Shown piece by piece: positions 8,778 to 18,100 of a stretch of 64,000 nt of DNA. Location of the stretch: positions 1 to 64,000 of the forward strand of contig NZ_CAKLBP010000002.1 in assembly GCF_920984665.1 (NCBI RefSeq). Direction: 5' to 3'. The stretch comes from Pedobacter sp. Leaf170 (GTDB lineage Bacteria > Bacteroidota > Bacteroidia > Sphingobacteriales > Sphingobacteriaceae). A model generated the notes under the pieces. That model was not told where the DNA came from. It saw only the letters and a program-made list of their open reading frames with translations, and made no database searches. The translations under genes were made by a program, and so were the position numbers. How positions within the stretch are numbered: position 1 is the first letter of the stretch; each line of letters starts with the position of its first letter.

Positions 8778-9160
8778 TGATATAATTCCATTAGCTCTTT
8801 CACTACGGGCACATCTGCCGCTGCCCAATCATACGCCATGAGGTTGGCTATCTTTTCCCATTTTACTTGCATGTGCTCTATGGCGTTAAGTTCACCACTC
8901 TCATACTCACAAATAAAAGGATAAAGACGCAACGAGAAATCTGAGTAGTGGTGTATAACATCCGTTAAACCTTTTCCAATGCTGATTTCTAGACTTAATT
9001 CTTCTTTAATTTCCCTCGCCAGGCAAGCTGCTTTACTTTCTCCCGCCTCTACCTTTCCGCCAGGAAATTCCCATTTCAAAGGTAATATCATATTTGCGCT
9101 ACGTTGCGCAATCAATACATGGTTATCCTTAAAAATGATGGCGCAAGTAACTTCGAGCAT
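8774..9160 (-). CDS. Nudix hydrolase, MutT-like (d)NTP pyrophosphohydrolase
   Basis: A 128-residue MutT-like enzyme. The Nudix box is complete: GKVEAGE, seven residues, then REIKEEL, giving the GX5EX7REUXEE pattern with its metal-binding glutamates. Length and the N-terminal VTCAIIFKDNHVLIAQR match the 8-oxo-dGTP/CTP pyrophosphohydrolase subgroup. It is the first gene of an operon: its TGA stop overlaps the start ATG of the PLD-helicase-DUF3427 gene, so translation is coupled. The coupling suggests a shared task, such as nucleotide hydrolysis tied to a helicase-nuclease response, rather than general pool cleaning. The true substrate cannot be told from the sequence. Confidence 0.92.
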   Translation of the reverse strand: MLEVTCAIIFKDNHVLIAQRSANMILPLKWEFPGGKVEAGESKAACLAREIKEELSLEISIGKGLTDVIHHYSDFSLRLYPFICEYESGELNAIEHMQVKWEKIANLMAYDWAAADVPVVKELMELYQ

Positions 9161-9178
9161 TAATTAGTTTTTGGTTTT

Positions 9179-9209
9179 CTAAAGTAAGATAAATTTGTGA
9201 AAAGGTAAA
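9179..9209 (-). promoter_or_regulatory. Probable promoter of the Nudix-helicase operon
   Basis: On the minus strand TTTA (9209-9206), 19 bases, then TACTTTAG (9186-9179), ending 18 bases before the Nudix ATG. Spacing matches the strong promoters at 48-310, with one mismatch in each box. Confidence 0.4.
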
Positions 9210-9695
9210 CCCAGTATTGGATTGAAGTAAGTGAGCGCCATTCCCGAAGGCGTGCTTTATAAAACATTGTCATTAATACTTGCTTTATCTAAAATATAGA
9301 AACACTAAAATTGGCTAAGGAAATTTTAATGATGATTCGGCACGCCCGGCAGGATAAAAATTTTAAATTTATTTGGCTACTTGTCTTGATTCAACCGGGA
9401 ATAAAGGAGTGAAGTATAAGCCACTCCCAACTCTCCAAATGGGATAGCGAGGCGAATTCTTTCATATCTAAAATAGTGTTGCCGAACTTTAGGGAACTGG
9501 GGGTGAAATTTAGCACCCTGTATACATTCCCAACTGGGGAACCCGTACAGATTTAGCTTTGGTGAAGGTGCGGCAGGCGGATTGGAGGCTTTAAGCATAA
9601 AAAATCTGAGATAGGAGATTCCAGAACAAGAAAACTAGCGAATACTTGGAACTTTGTTAGCCCTAGGCCAGCCGGTTAAGCTAAATCTAAAACAT
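9210..9695. other. Intergenic region with an orphan open frame
   Basis: About 490 bases with no supported gene. A 73-codon frame on the minus strand (9377-9598) encodes a proline- and aromatic-rich peptide with no signal, membrane segment or known motif. It has no recognisable promoter and could be a decayed interspersed repeat; it is not called as a gene. Confidence 0.5.
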
Positions 9696-9729
9696 AAAGA
9701 CCATCAACCTGATTGGATTGATGGTCTTT
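9696..9729 (-). terminator. Terminator of tRNA-Arg
   Basis: A perfect 12-bp stem, AAAGACCATCAA (9696-9707) with TTGATGGTCTTT (9718-9729), and a 10-base loop, six bases past the tRNA 3' end. On the minus strand the stem ends in TTT followed by ATGTTTT. Confidence 0.75.
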
Positions 9730-9734
9730 TAATG

Positions 9735-9806
9735 TAGCCCCGAGCAGAATCGAACTGCTATCTAAAGTTTAGGAAACTTCTATTCTATCCGTTGAACTAC
9801 GGGGCC
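9735..9806 (-). tRNA. tRNA-Arg (anticodon CCT)
   Basis: The 72-nt cloverleaf is complete on the minus strand. The acceptor stem is GGCCCCG with CGGGGCT (one G-U) and discriminator A; the D stem is GTTC/GAAT; the anticodon stem is GAAGT/ACTTT with loop TTCCTAA, giving anticodon CCT (reads AGG); the T arm is AGCAG-TTCGATT-CTGCT. CCA is not encoded. Its 5' half and 13 or so upstream bases are repeated at 10054-10154, and the GIY-YIG gene begins 8 bases upstream of the tRNA 5' end. Confidence 0.95.
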
Positions 9807-9814
9807 AAGCCGAT

Positions 9815-10054
9815 TTACAAAGATTTTAAAAATTCTTTACCTTTCCCAGACTTGTAATACTTTTCTTTATCTCTTGCAGCAATTCTGCCTTTAATCTGTT
9901 CTGTATAAATTAAAACCCAAGGCTTGTATCCCTTTGAAGACTTTGTTTTACCAACATTATGTTCATGTAACCGCTTTTCTACATCAGATGAAAAGCCAAC
10001 ATATATTCGTCCGTCTATTTCACTCTTTATTGCATAAACATAAAAAATATCCAT
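9815..10054 (-). CDS. Small GIY-YIG endonuclease (UPF0213/URI type)
   Basis: A 79-residue single-domain nuclease of the kind seen as stand-alone UvrC-N-like proteins. The motif runs FYVYAIKS...RIYVGFSSDVEKRLHEHN, giving VYA-YVG in place of GIY-YIG, then the catalytic arginine of KRLHEHN and the metal-binding glutamate near RDKEKYYKSGKG. The gene lies precisely between an intact tRNA-Arg and a truncated copy of its 5' half. The A of the start codon is the last base of the tRNA fragment, and the stop lies in the repeated tRNA flank. That arrangement suggests a homing-type or duplicating unit aimed at tRNA genes. No promoter of its own is evident. Confidence 0.85.
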   Translation of the reverse strand: MDIFYVYAIKSEIDGRIYVGFSSDVEKRLHEHNVGKTKSSKGYKPWVLIYTEQIKGRIAARDKEKYYKSGKGKEFLKSL

Positions 10055-10139
10055 ATCTAAAGTTTAGGAAACTTCCCTGCCTGCCGCAGGTAGGTATTCC
10101 CTACCAAAGGTAGGCAAGTATCCGTTGAACTACGGGGCC
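10054..10139 (-). pseudogene. Broken 5' half of tRNA-Arg(CCT)
   Basis: On the minus strand it begins like the intact tRNA (GGCCCCGTAGTTCAACGGATA). It then carries a 43-base hairpin insert in place of the GAATA of the D stem, resumes with the anticodon arm including CCT, and stops after AGATA at the variable loop. The T arm and 3' acceptor strand are missing, so it cannot fold as a tRNA. Confidence 0.9.
10076..10118. repeat. 43-base double-hairpin insert in the tRNA fragment
   Basis: The insert holds two adjacent small palindromes: CCTGCCTG/CAGGTAGG (one G-U) with a 3-base loop, and CCTACC-AAA-GGTAGG, a perfect 6-bp stem. It replaces five bases (9781-9785 in the intact copy). Its shape resembles REP/MITE-like elements. 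No second copy was noticed in the window. Confidence 0.75.
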
Positions 10140-10200
10140 AAACCGATTTACAAATTTGGATTTTAGATATAAATATTTCTACCGCAATCTTCAGCCTTTT

Positions 10201-12306
10201 CTATCGTATTACACTACCTTCTGTAAACTGTTCTGCAGGTGCGACAAAAGTAAGTTTTCCTGCTGAATTTTCAGCCATTAAAATCATGCCTTGCGATAAA
10301 ATGCCTTTAATTTCTCTGGGTGCCAGATTTACAATCATACTTACCTGTTTACCAACAATATCTTCAGGTTTATAATATTCGGCTATGCCTGATACTACGG
10401 TGCGCTCATCGATACCAGTATTTACCGTAAGTTTCAAAAGCTTTTTAGTTTTTTCTACCTTTTCGGCAGCAATAATGGTTGCTACACGTATATCCATTTT
10501 AGAAAAATCATCAAACTGGATGTTTTCTTTAGCTAGCAATGCTTGCGCTGGTACCGCATTAGCTGTTTTACTCTGGTTAAGTTTTTCAATCTGGAAGTCG
10601 ATTGCTGCATCTTCAATTTTCTCAAATAAAAGTACCGCTTCATTGATGGTATGACCACGTTTAATCAATGTTGAAGAACCGGCTTCAGACCACTCCTGCC
10701 TACCATTGTTTAGCATCTTCATTAATTTATCAGACGTGAAGGGCATAAATGGTTCAATCAAAAGCTGCAGGTTGGCACAAATTTGCAAAGAAATATTAAG
10801 AATGGTACGAACCCTGTCCTCATCCGTTTTAATTAATTTCCATGGCTCGGTTTCGGCTAAATATTTATTTCCTAAACGGGCAACATTCATCACTTCTGAT
10901 AGCGCTTCTCTAAAACGATAGTTTTCGATAGACGCAGATATTTTACCCGGGAAAGTTGCCAGTTCGTCAATAACAGCCTGATCTTGCGGAGTAACCTGCA
11001 TTAAGGTGGGCACAATACCATTAAAATATTTATGTGTAAGTACGGTAACACGATTTACAAAATTCCCTAAAATTGCAACCAGTTCGTTATTGTTTCTGGC
11101 CTGAAAATCTTTCCAGGTAAAATCGTTGTCTTTAGTTTCTGGTGCCGTAGCGGTTAATACATATCGCAAAACATCCTGCTTGCCTTCAAACTCTCTCAAA
11201 TATTCATTTAACCAAACTGCCCAGTTTTTTGAAGTCGAGATTTTTTGTCCTTCGAGATTTAGAAATTCGTTAGCAGGTACATTATCGGCTAAGGTATAAT
11301 CGCCATGCGCCATTAACATTGCAGGGAAAATGATACAGTGGAATACGATATTATCCTTACCGATGAAGTGAACTAACTTTGTTTCATCGCTCTTCCAGTA
11401 TTCTTCCCATCCGCATTTATCACTTTCATAATTATTGATGTAATATTCTTCAGCTTTTGGATTCCATACATCAAGCTTTGCGTAATTACAAAGTTCTTTA
11501 GTGGCAGAAATATATCCGATAGGTGCATCAAACCAAACATACAATACTTTGCCTTCTGCACCACGAACAGGTACACGGATGCCCCAATCTAAATCGCGGG
11601 TCATGGCACGGGGTTGTAAACCGGCATTTAACCAGCTCTGGCATTGGCCGTAAACATTTGGCCGCCATTCTTTATGGCTTTCTATATAAGCCCTTAAGCG
11701 TTCTTCATATTTATCAAGTGGCAAAAACCAGTTTTTAGTTTCCTTTAAAATGGGTTTATTGCCCGATAAGGTAGATTTTGGATTGATTAAATCTGTTGCA
11801 TTAAGCGTTGAGCCACAGTTTTCGCATTGGTCGCCATAAGCATTTTCATTGCCACAATTCGGGCAGGTTCCGGTAATATATCTATCGGCTAAAAATTGTT
11901 TGGCCGTTTCATCATAGTATTGTTCGGTTACTTCTTCGGTAAAAACACCTTTATTGTAAAGCGTTTCAAAAAAATCGGCAGCCGTTTGGTGGTGTGTTGA
12001 AGATGATGTACGGTGGTAAATATCAAAAGAAACTCCAAATTCTTTAAAAGAATCGCCAATAATTTTATGGTATTTATCCACAACTTCTTGCGGCGTAATG
12101 CCTTCTCTTTTTGCCTTTAACGTTATCGGAACACCATTTTCATCAGAGCCACATACAAATTTTACATCTCTTTTGTTGGAGCGAAGGTATCTCGCATATA
12201 TATCTGCCGGTATGTAAACACCCGCCAAATGACCAATATGAACCGGCCCGTTGGTGTAAGGGAGTGCTGCCGTAACCGTATATCTTTTTATTTTACTATT
12301 ATCCAA
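10201..12306 (-). CDS. metG: Methionyl-tRNA synthetase
   Basis: A 701-residue cytoplasmic enzyme that charges tRNA-Met. The class I signature HIGH is at 23-26 ([11 protein letters not shown]) and the KMSKS loop appears as KISTS at 355-359. The connective domain has a four-cysteine zinc knuckle (C148, C151, C161, C164), which places it in the MetG1 subgroup. Residues from about 595 form the C-terminal EMAPII/Trbp111-like tRNA-binding OB fold ([11 protein letters not shown]...LAPREIKG), used for dimerisation and tRNA binding. The length is normal for Bacteroidota. Divergent from the LD-carboxypeptidase gene with only 39 bp between the starts. Confidence 0.98.
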   Translation of the reverse strand: MDNSKIKRYTVTAALPYTNGPVHIGHLAGVYIPADIYARYLRSNKRDVKFVCGSDENGVPITLKAKREGITPQEVVDKYHKIIGDSFKEFGVSFDIYHRTSSSTHHQTAADFFETLYNKGVFTEEVTEQYYDETAKQFLADRYITGTCPNCGNENAYGDQCENCGSTLNATDLINPKSTLSGNKPILKETKNWFLPLDKYEERLRAYIESHKEWRPNVYGQCQSWLNAGLQPRAMTRDLDWGIRVPVRGAEGKVLYVWFDAPIGYISATKELCNYAKLDVWNPKAEEYYINNYESDKCGWEEYWKSDETKLVHFIGKDNIVFHCIIFPAMLMAHGDYTLADNVPANEFLNLEGQKISTSKNWAVWLNEYLREFEGKQDVLRYVLTATAPETKDNDFTWKDFQARNNNELVAILGNFVNRVTVLTHKYFNGIVPTLMQVTPQDQAVIDELATFPGKISASIENYRFREALSEVMNVARLGNKYLAETEPWKLIKTDEDRVRTILNISLQICANLQLLIEPFMPFTSDKLMKMLNNGRQEWSEAGSSTLIKRGHTINEAVLLFEKIEDAAIDFQIEKLNQSKTANAVPAQALLAKENIQFDDFSKMDIRVATIIAAEKVEKTKKLLKLTVNTGIDERTVVSGIAEYYKPEDIVGKQVSMIVNLAPREIKGILSQGMILMAENSAGKLTFVAPAEQFTEGSVIR

Positions 12307-12325
12307 AACAAATTATTTATTTTGG

Positions 12326-12333
12326 CAAAGATA
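12326..12333 (-). promoter_or_regulatory. Possible -7 box for metG
   Basis: TATCTTTG on the minus strand fits TAnnTTTG and ends 19 bases before the metG ATG. There is no TTTG at the expected distance, because that position falls inside the divergent gene. Confidence 0.35.
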
Positions 12334-12345
12334 AGTGTTTTGAAC

Positions 12346-13245
12346 ATGATAAAGCAGCCCCCATATTTAAAAAAAGGTGATAAGATTGCCATTGTTTGTC
12401 CGGCGAAGAAATTACCAAAACCAATTGACTATGCCATAGCGCTTTTAGAGCGTTGGGGCCTTGAAGTGGTAATTGGTAAAAGTGTTTATGCAGAATCCCA
12501 TCAGTTTGCCGGCACAGATGAGTTGAGGGCAGCAGATATACAGCAATTTCTGGATGATAAAGAGATTAAAGCCATAATTGCCGGCAGGGGTGGTTATGGC
12601 AGCATCCGTATTATTGATGAACTGGATTTCTCTACATTCGAAAAAAGCCCGAAATGGATTATTGGCTTTAGCGACATTACGGTTTTGTTGTCTCATATAT
12701 TTGCAAAATATGAAACACAGTCGATGCACGCACAAATGCCTTATACATTTGAAGAGGCAACGCCAGAATCTTTGCTTTCTTTGAGAAAGGCAATTTTTGG
12801 AGAAACGCAGTCCTACGAATACGAAAGTAGCTTTCAAAACAGAGCTGGAGCAAGTACCGGCGTATTAATTGGCGGAAACCTTACATTGCTTTGCTTTCTG
12901 GCGGGTTCTGCCTCTGAGATAGATTATGATGGTAAAATTCTTTTTATTGAAGATGTTGGAGAGCAGGAATATTCGATAGACAGAATGTTAAGAATGCTTA
13001 AACGGGCAGGTAAATTAGCAAAGCTTAAGGGCTTAATAATTGGTGCTTTTAATGAGATATCAGAAGAAAAGATACCATTCGGGCAAACGGCCGACGAGGT
13101 AATTTGGGATATTGTAAAAGATTACGATTATCCGGTATGTTTTAATTTCCCGAGCGGGCATATAGATAATAACTTAACAATGATAGTTGGTGCAAAAGTT
13201 AAGCTAGATGTAGAAAACAACAAAGTAAAATTTAAATATATATAA
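12346..13245 (+). CDS. LD-carboxypeptidase (S66 family)
   Basis: A 299-residue serine peptidase related to LdcA, which removes the terminal D-alanine from muropeptide tetrapeptides during cell-wall recycling. Family blocks are visible: GRGGYGSIRIIDELDF, GFSDIT with the nucleophile serine, EDVGEQEYSIDRML near the catalytic glutamate, and FPSGHIDNN with the catalytic histidine near the C terminus. The start at 12346 (MIKQPPYLKKGDKIAIV) fits the family; the frame is open further upstream, but that part lies inside metG on the other strand. No signal peptide is seen, so cytoplasmic action is likely. DoxX follows 3 bp after its stop. Confidence 0.93.
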   Translation: MIKQPPYLKKGDKIAIVCPAKKLPKPIDYAIALLERWGLEVVIGKSVYAESHQFAGTDELRAADIQQFLDDKEIKAIIAGRGGYGSIRIIDELDFSTFEKSPKWIIGFSDITVLLSHIFAKYETQSMHAQMPYTFEEATPESLLSLRKAIFGETQSYEYESSFQNRAGASTGVLIGGNLTLLCFLAGSASEIDYDGKILFIEDVGEQEYSIDRMLRMLKRAGKLAKLKGLIIGAFNEISEEKIPFGQTADEVIWDIVKDYDYPVCFNFPSGHIDNNLTMIVGAKVKLDVENNKVKFKYI

Positions 13246-13248
13246 GCT

Positions 13249-13656
13249 ATGGCGATATTAGATAATTTAGGAAAATACAGAAATACGGGTTTATTACTGC
13301 TGAGGATAGGCATAGGCATTATGTTTATTGTTCATGGTTTCCCGAAACTAGCCGGCGGACCGCAAGGTTGGGAAAGCCTGGGTGGAAGTATGAAAGTAAT
13401 CGGCATTAATTTTATGCCTGTATTTTGGGGATTTATGGCAGCCGTTACCGAAACTTTTGGTGGCTTTTTATTAATTGTTGGCTTGTTTTATCGTCCTGCT
13501 TGTATTTTATTGGTTTTTACGATGATTATTGCCGCATTGGTTCATTTTGGCAAAGGTGATGGCTTGGGCGGAGCAAGCCATGCAATAGAAATGGCGATAG
13601 TATTTTTCAGTTTGATTTTTATTGGCCCGGGTAAATATAGTGTAGATAAAAAATAG
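13249..13656 (+). CDS. DoxX family membrane protein
   Basis: A 135-residue inner-membrane protein with four hydrophobic segments, starting GLLLLRIGIGIMFIVHGFPKLAGG, the usual DoxX N-terminal signature. Members are often linked to redox stress or act as accessory subunits of membrane oxidoreductases, but most have no proven role. It lies 3 bp after the LD-carboxypeptidase stop, so they share a transcript that ends at the strong hairpin at 13670-13714. Confidence 0.88.
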   Translation: MAILDNLGKYRNTGLLLLRIGIGIMFIVHGFPKLAGGPQGWESLGGSMKVIGINFMPVFWGFMAAVTETFGGFLLIVGLFYRPACILLVFTMIIAALVHFGKGDGLGGASHAIEMAIVFFSLIFIGPGKYSVDKK

Positions 13657-13669
13657 GTAGATTTTTGAT

Positions 13670-13714
13670 AAACAATAAAGGGTCGGCAAATAGATTGCCG
13701 ACCCTTTATTGTTT
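13670..13714. terminator. Bidirectional terminator between doxX and susD
   Basis: A perfect 20-bp stem (13670-13689 with 13695-13714) and a 5-base loop. The GC-rich core GGGTCGGCAA is flanked by AAACAATAAA and its complement, giving T-rich tails in both directions. It lies between two convergent genes and can serve both. Confidence 0.9.
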
Positions 13715-13729
13715 AAATGATCTTTCAGA

Positions 13730-15187
13730 TTAATTCTGAACTATTAATTTATTGTTTTGGACTTCCAAAGAAGCTATTGGCCAGATGTAGCCTGCAGTAT
13801 TAAAAGGAATAGCAGGAGCTGTTCCTTGAGAACCGCTTTTAGCCACAAATCCTAAACCTAAACGCATCACATCAGGCGAACGTAAACCTTCACCTAATAA
13901 TTCAATTCTTCTTTCTGTTAGGATTGTATTTTTAAGGTTTGTCGGTAGTAAATCTGCTGCCGGGAATACGTATGATGGATTAGATCTCTGTCTTACCGCA
14001 GTTAAAAGTGCGATTGCTCTGGTTGGATCTGTTGCAGCACTTGCCTCAGCTAAGTTTAATAATACCTCCGCATAACGAATTACTGGAACGTAATCTGTAT
14101 AAGGTGAAGGACGTTTAAATTTGGTTAAATAAGTATTCGCTCCAGAAATTAAAGTTAAACCCTTTCTTGCATCGGTAGATCCTGTAGCAAAGGCTGCATT
14201 TCCAAAAATACCGCTTGGATTTAAGAAAAATTCCTGATTACCTCCAGCACTATTAATTTCGACATTGTAGTAGTAAGCTAACTGATTTTGAGTGCCTGGC
14301 GCATCTAGGTCAGCCATTGGAAAAGTTAACATAACCTCATCGCCAGTATAGTTACCACCAAAAACTGTAGCAATGTTAGCTTCTAATTTATTGGTTCTAC
14401 CGGTAGTTGCAGTAAATGGAAATGTTGTGCTTACAATTTTATTTGCTTCTGAAATTACAGAAGGTAAATTTCCCATGGATAGATAAACCCTTGTTTTCAA
14501 TGCAATTGCTGTATTTCTGGTTGCCTTTGTAGCCGCGCCAGTTAATGCTAAATCTGGTTCTGCTTCATCTAAATCTTTTAAGACTTGAGTATAAACTTCA
14601 GCAACGGTACTACGCTTTAGATCATTACCTGTTAAATCTTTTTCAGCTTTTAATCTCAATGGCACACCTAAACTTGCACCATTATCTGTGATGAAAGGTT
14701 TTGCATACAATTGCAATAAGCTATAATAAGATAAAGCTCTTAAAAACTTAGCTTCAGCAATATATTGTTTAGATAATGCAGGAGTTAACAAAGAAGCATT
14801 CGCGGTTACCCCCTCAATTACCAGATTTGCCCGGTTAATTGCTGCATAAACTGCTCCCCACAGATTATTTACCTCATTTGTTTGAGAAGTGAGGTTAAAC
14901 CTCCACGTATCTAAACCTGTAACACCATTTGGTTTATTTACAACAAATTCTTCTCCCCGTATATCATTGTAAATTAGATATCTGCCACCGTAAAAGTTAC
15001 CGTTCTTTACGCCAGCATAAATACCATTTACTTGCGATAAAATTCTAGCTGGATTAGAGAAAGCTTCCTCAATCGGTAATGCTGTATCAGGTGCTGTATT
15101 TAAAAAATCTTTCTTGCATGAGGTGGCAAACAATATGGGTGCCGCAACAAAGAGATATTTTATATTGTTATTTAATTTAATTTTCAT
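13730..15187 (-). CDS. SusD/RagB outer-membrane lipoprotein, pair 1
   Basis: A 485-residue surface lipoprotein that binds nutrient at the mouth of its SusC partner. The signal peptide ends in the lipobox FATSC, followed by KKDFLNTAPDTALPIEEAF, a standard SusD N terminus. TPR-like helical repeats follow (LRALSYYSLLQLYAKPF), and the SusD C-terminal block includes RYAEVLLNLAEA and ERRIELLGEGLRSPDVMRLG. It starts 12 bp after the SusC stop and ends at the 13670-13714 terminator. No CAZyme or sensor gene lies alongside, so the ligand is unknown. Confidence 0.95.
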   Translation of the reverse strand: MKIKLNNNIKYLFVAAPILFATSCKKDFLNTAPDTALPIEEAFSNPARILSQVNGIYAGVKNGNFYGGRYLIYNDIRGEEFVVNKPNGVTGLDTWRFNLTSQTNEVNNLWGAVYAAINRANLVIEGVTANASLLTPALSKQYIAEAKFLRALSYYSLLQLYAKPFITDNGASLGVPLRLKAEKDLTGNDLKRSTVAEVYTQVLKDLDEAEPDLALTGAATKATRNTAIALKTRVYLSMGNLPSVISEANKIVSTTFPFTATTGRTNKLEANIATVFGGNYTGDEVMLTFPMADLDAPGTQNQLAYYYNVEINSAGGNQEFFLNPSGIFGNAAFATGSTDARKGLTLISGANTYLTKFKRPSPYTDYVPVIRYAEVLLNLAEASAATDPTRAIALLTAVRQRSNPSYVFPAADLLPTNLKNTILTERRIELLGEGLRSPDVMRLGLGFVAKSGSQGTAPAIPFNTAGYIWPIASLEVQNNKLIVQN

Positions 15188-15199
15188 AATCGCTAATTT

Positions 15200-18100
15200 T
15201 TAAAATCCAACATTAAGCCCAAAAGTGAATGTTCTGCCAGAAGGCACTGAGTTTCTATCAACACCCGGAGCAAGGTTTCCACTATTACCCGTAGCCGTTG
15301 AGTTTCCATTAACTGAAACCTCTGGGTCAGGACCTGGGTAATTAGAAATTATCCAAAGGTTGCTTGATTGTGCATATACTCTAACACTTGAAATACCATA
15401 TTTTGATAAGAAGTTTTGAGGTAAGGTATAACCTAAAGCAAGGTTACGCACTTTCAAGAAATTACCTGAGAATACGTTTTGAGATTGAGCAAAGGCCGAC
15501 CCATTTGATGTATTATCTCCATAAACTAAACGAGGAATATCGGTTACTTGTCCTGGAGTTGTCCATCTGTTCAACACATCTTTTTCATTATTCCAGAAAC
15601 GTTGATCGCGAAGGCCTGCTAATGAACCGTAATAGATTTTATTTCCACCAGAGAAAGTTAGACCTAAGGTTAAATCAAAGTCTTTGTACCTAAAGTTATT
15701 ATCTAAACCACCAAACCATTTTGGTATTGATGGGCCGATGATTTGAGCATCTAAAGCAGCATCAATAGCTGGTGCATTTTGCCCTGCTTTAGCGCCGTCT
15801 AAATATTGATAACGGGCAGCAGTTGCTCTCTGGAAGCTAAATCTCAATCTTTCTCCGTTTCTATTGATGAAAATGCGCTCACCAGTAGCCGGGTCAACAC
15901 CATCAGTTTTTACTGTATAAATAGATCCGATTGGATAACCTACACGGGTAATGTTTGCAGTTTCTAACTGAGTTGCACCAAACAAATCCGCGTTATTATT
16001 ACCTAAAGCAGTAACCTCATTTTTTAAGGTACTAAAAGTAAGTGTTGTATTCCAACTAAAATTATCAGTATTGATGTTCTTCGAGTTAAAGGTAAACTCA
16101 AAACCTTTGTTATACATTGCACCTACGTTTGTTGTAATCGCATTACCCGGTACACCTTTTGAAGGCGCCTGAGGAGCAAATTGAACAAGATTATTTATGT
16201 CATTATGATAATAATCTACATCTAATGAGAAGCGACCGCTTAAAAACTCTAAGCTTAAACCAATATCAGTTTTTTTACTGGTTTCCCATTGTAGGCTTGG
16301 ATTACCTGCCTGAGAGAAAGATAAAGCCGGATCAGCACCATATAAACCTGGGCTATATAAAAATAATGCAGGATAATTACCGATGTTAATGTTACCTACT
16401 TCCCCATAACTTCCACGTAATTTAATACGGCTAACTACTTTACTAAACCCTGAATCTTTATAGAAGTTTTCTTCAGAAATTGCCCATCCAGCAGAAGCAC
16501 CACCAAAGTTACCGTATTTATTACCAGCAGATAAACCAGAATAACCATCACGGCGAAACGAACCTGTTAAGTAATATCGTTTTTTATAATCATAATTAAC
16601 GTTAGCAAAATACGAACGGAAAGTATTATCTCCTTGAACCAATCCCGCAGGTGTAATAATTCCGAAAGCACCCTGGTAAACCTGAATAAATGGATCAATC
16701 ACATTTTGTCTAGTAGCTCCATATCCTTTTGATGATGTAGATTGGTCTTCTGCTCCAACAAGTAAACCTAAGCTATGATCTCCAAATGTATTGTTATAAT
16801 TTAAAGTGTTTGCCCAGTTCCATCTGTTATTTCTAACAAAATTACTTGTAGCGCCACCATTGTAGGCAACACCATCACCTTGCAAACGGTTAACGAATGA
16901 GTTGTTATCAATTTTTAAATTATCTAAACCATAAGTGGTTTTGAAAGTTAAACCTTTTGCTAACTGAATGGATGCATAAACGTTTGCAATGATACGGTCG
17001 CTTTCTGAGGTATTGTAATCTTCATTAACCAATACTGCAGCATTTGGAAAATTTGATGCAATTGTATTTGCGCCTAAACCTACTGCAGAACCATTCATAT
17101 TGTAAGAACCATCCTCATTAAATGGCGAAACGTTTGGAGGCAATACTATAGCTAAACGACCTAAACCTACTGTAGAGAAGGTTTGACCCGGTAAAGAGCC
17201 TGTATTAGGCGCCTTATTAAAAGTATTACTGTAAGAGAAATTAGTTCCAATCGTTACTCCTTTAAATAACTTGTGGTCTAAATTAACACGGCCACTTTTG
17301 CGATCAAATGAGTTGGCTTGAATAAAACCTTCTTGTTTACTATAACCAAGAGATACATAATATGATGTCTTTTCAGTTGCACCAGAAAAATTTAATGCAT
17401 GGTTTTGTGAAGTTGCTGTTCTATAAGCATAATCATACCAGTCTGTATCAACCTGAGTACCATCAGATTTAGTTTGCAGAAAAAAAGCTGGCGCTAGACC
17501 AATATTTGTTCTTGCTTCATTTTTAATTTGCACATATTCAGCTGCATTTAACAAAGGAGTTAAATTTTGGGCTTTAGTAGAACCTACCCAGCCTTCATAA
17601 TTAACACGTGTATTGCCTTGCTTACCTTTTTTAGTGGTTATAACAACAACACCGTTTGCCGCTCTTGAACCATAAATTGCTGAGGAAGCGGCATCCTTTA
17701 AAATGTCTATACTTTCAATATCAGCCGGGTTAATATCTCCTAATGCGTTGCCTGCCGCACTATTGCCAGATTGATCACCAGTAAAAACCGGGATACCATC
17801 AACAATAACTAATGGATATGAACTTAATGAGATTGAGTTAAAACCACGAACCCTAAATACTGGTGGATTATTTAATACACCATTTGGTTGAATGATGTTA
17901 ACACCTGCGGCCTTGCCGGCCAAAGCTTGTTCAAAACTCTGAATTGGTTGGTTTTTTAGTTTTTCTGCACCAACACTGGCGATTGAACCTGTTACATCTC
18001 TTTTAGATTGAGTGGTGTAACCAGTTACAACTACATCTGTTAAAGTTTTAGCATCTGTATCTAATATTATATTAATTGAAGATGAAGCTAAGCTTCTGCT

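Larger units (their letters stand above)
9759..10154. repeat. Direct repeat of tRNA-Arg 5' half flanking a nuclease gene
   Basis: Bases 9759-9822 (variable loop to 5' end of tRNA-Arg plus the upstream flank CCGATTTACAAA) recur at 10054-10154, interrupted in the second copy by a 43-base insert. The spacing from copy to copy is 295 bases. The DNA between the copies is almost exactly the GIY-YIG open frame: its ATG straddles one junction and its TAA lies in the other repeat. Confidence 0.9.

Noticed and set aside
5640-8828. Longer form of the PLD-helicase beginning at 8828
   Set aside because: The extra 17 codons lie in the Nudix gene in another frame, and the ATGA overlap at 8777 gives a better start.
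9377-9598. 73-codon minus-strand frame rich in proline and aromatics
   Set aside because: No start context, motif or partner; it may be a repeat remnant. Insufficient support for a gene call.
9735-10154. Prophage or genomic-island attachment site
   Set aside because: The direct repeat is only 295 bases apart and encloses one small nuclease gene; no integrase or phage gene is visible.
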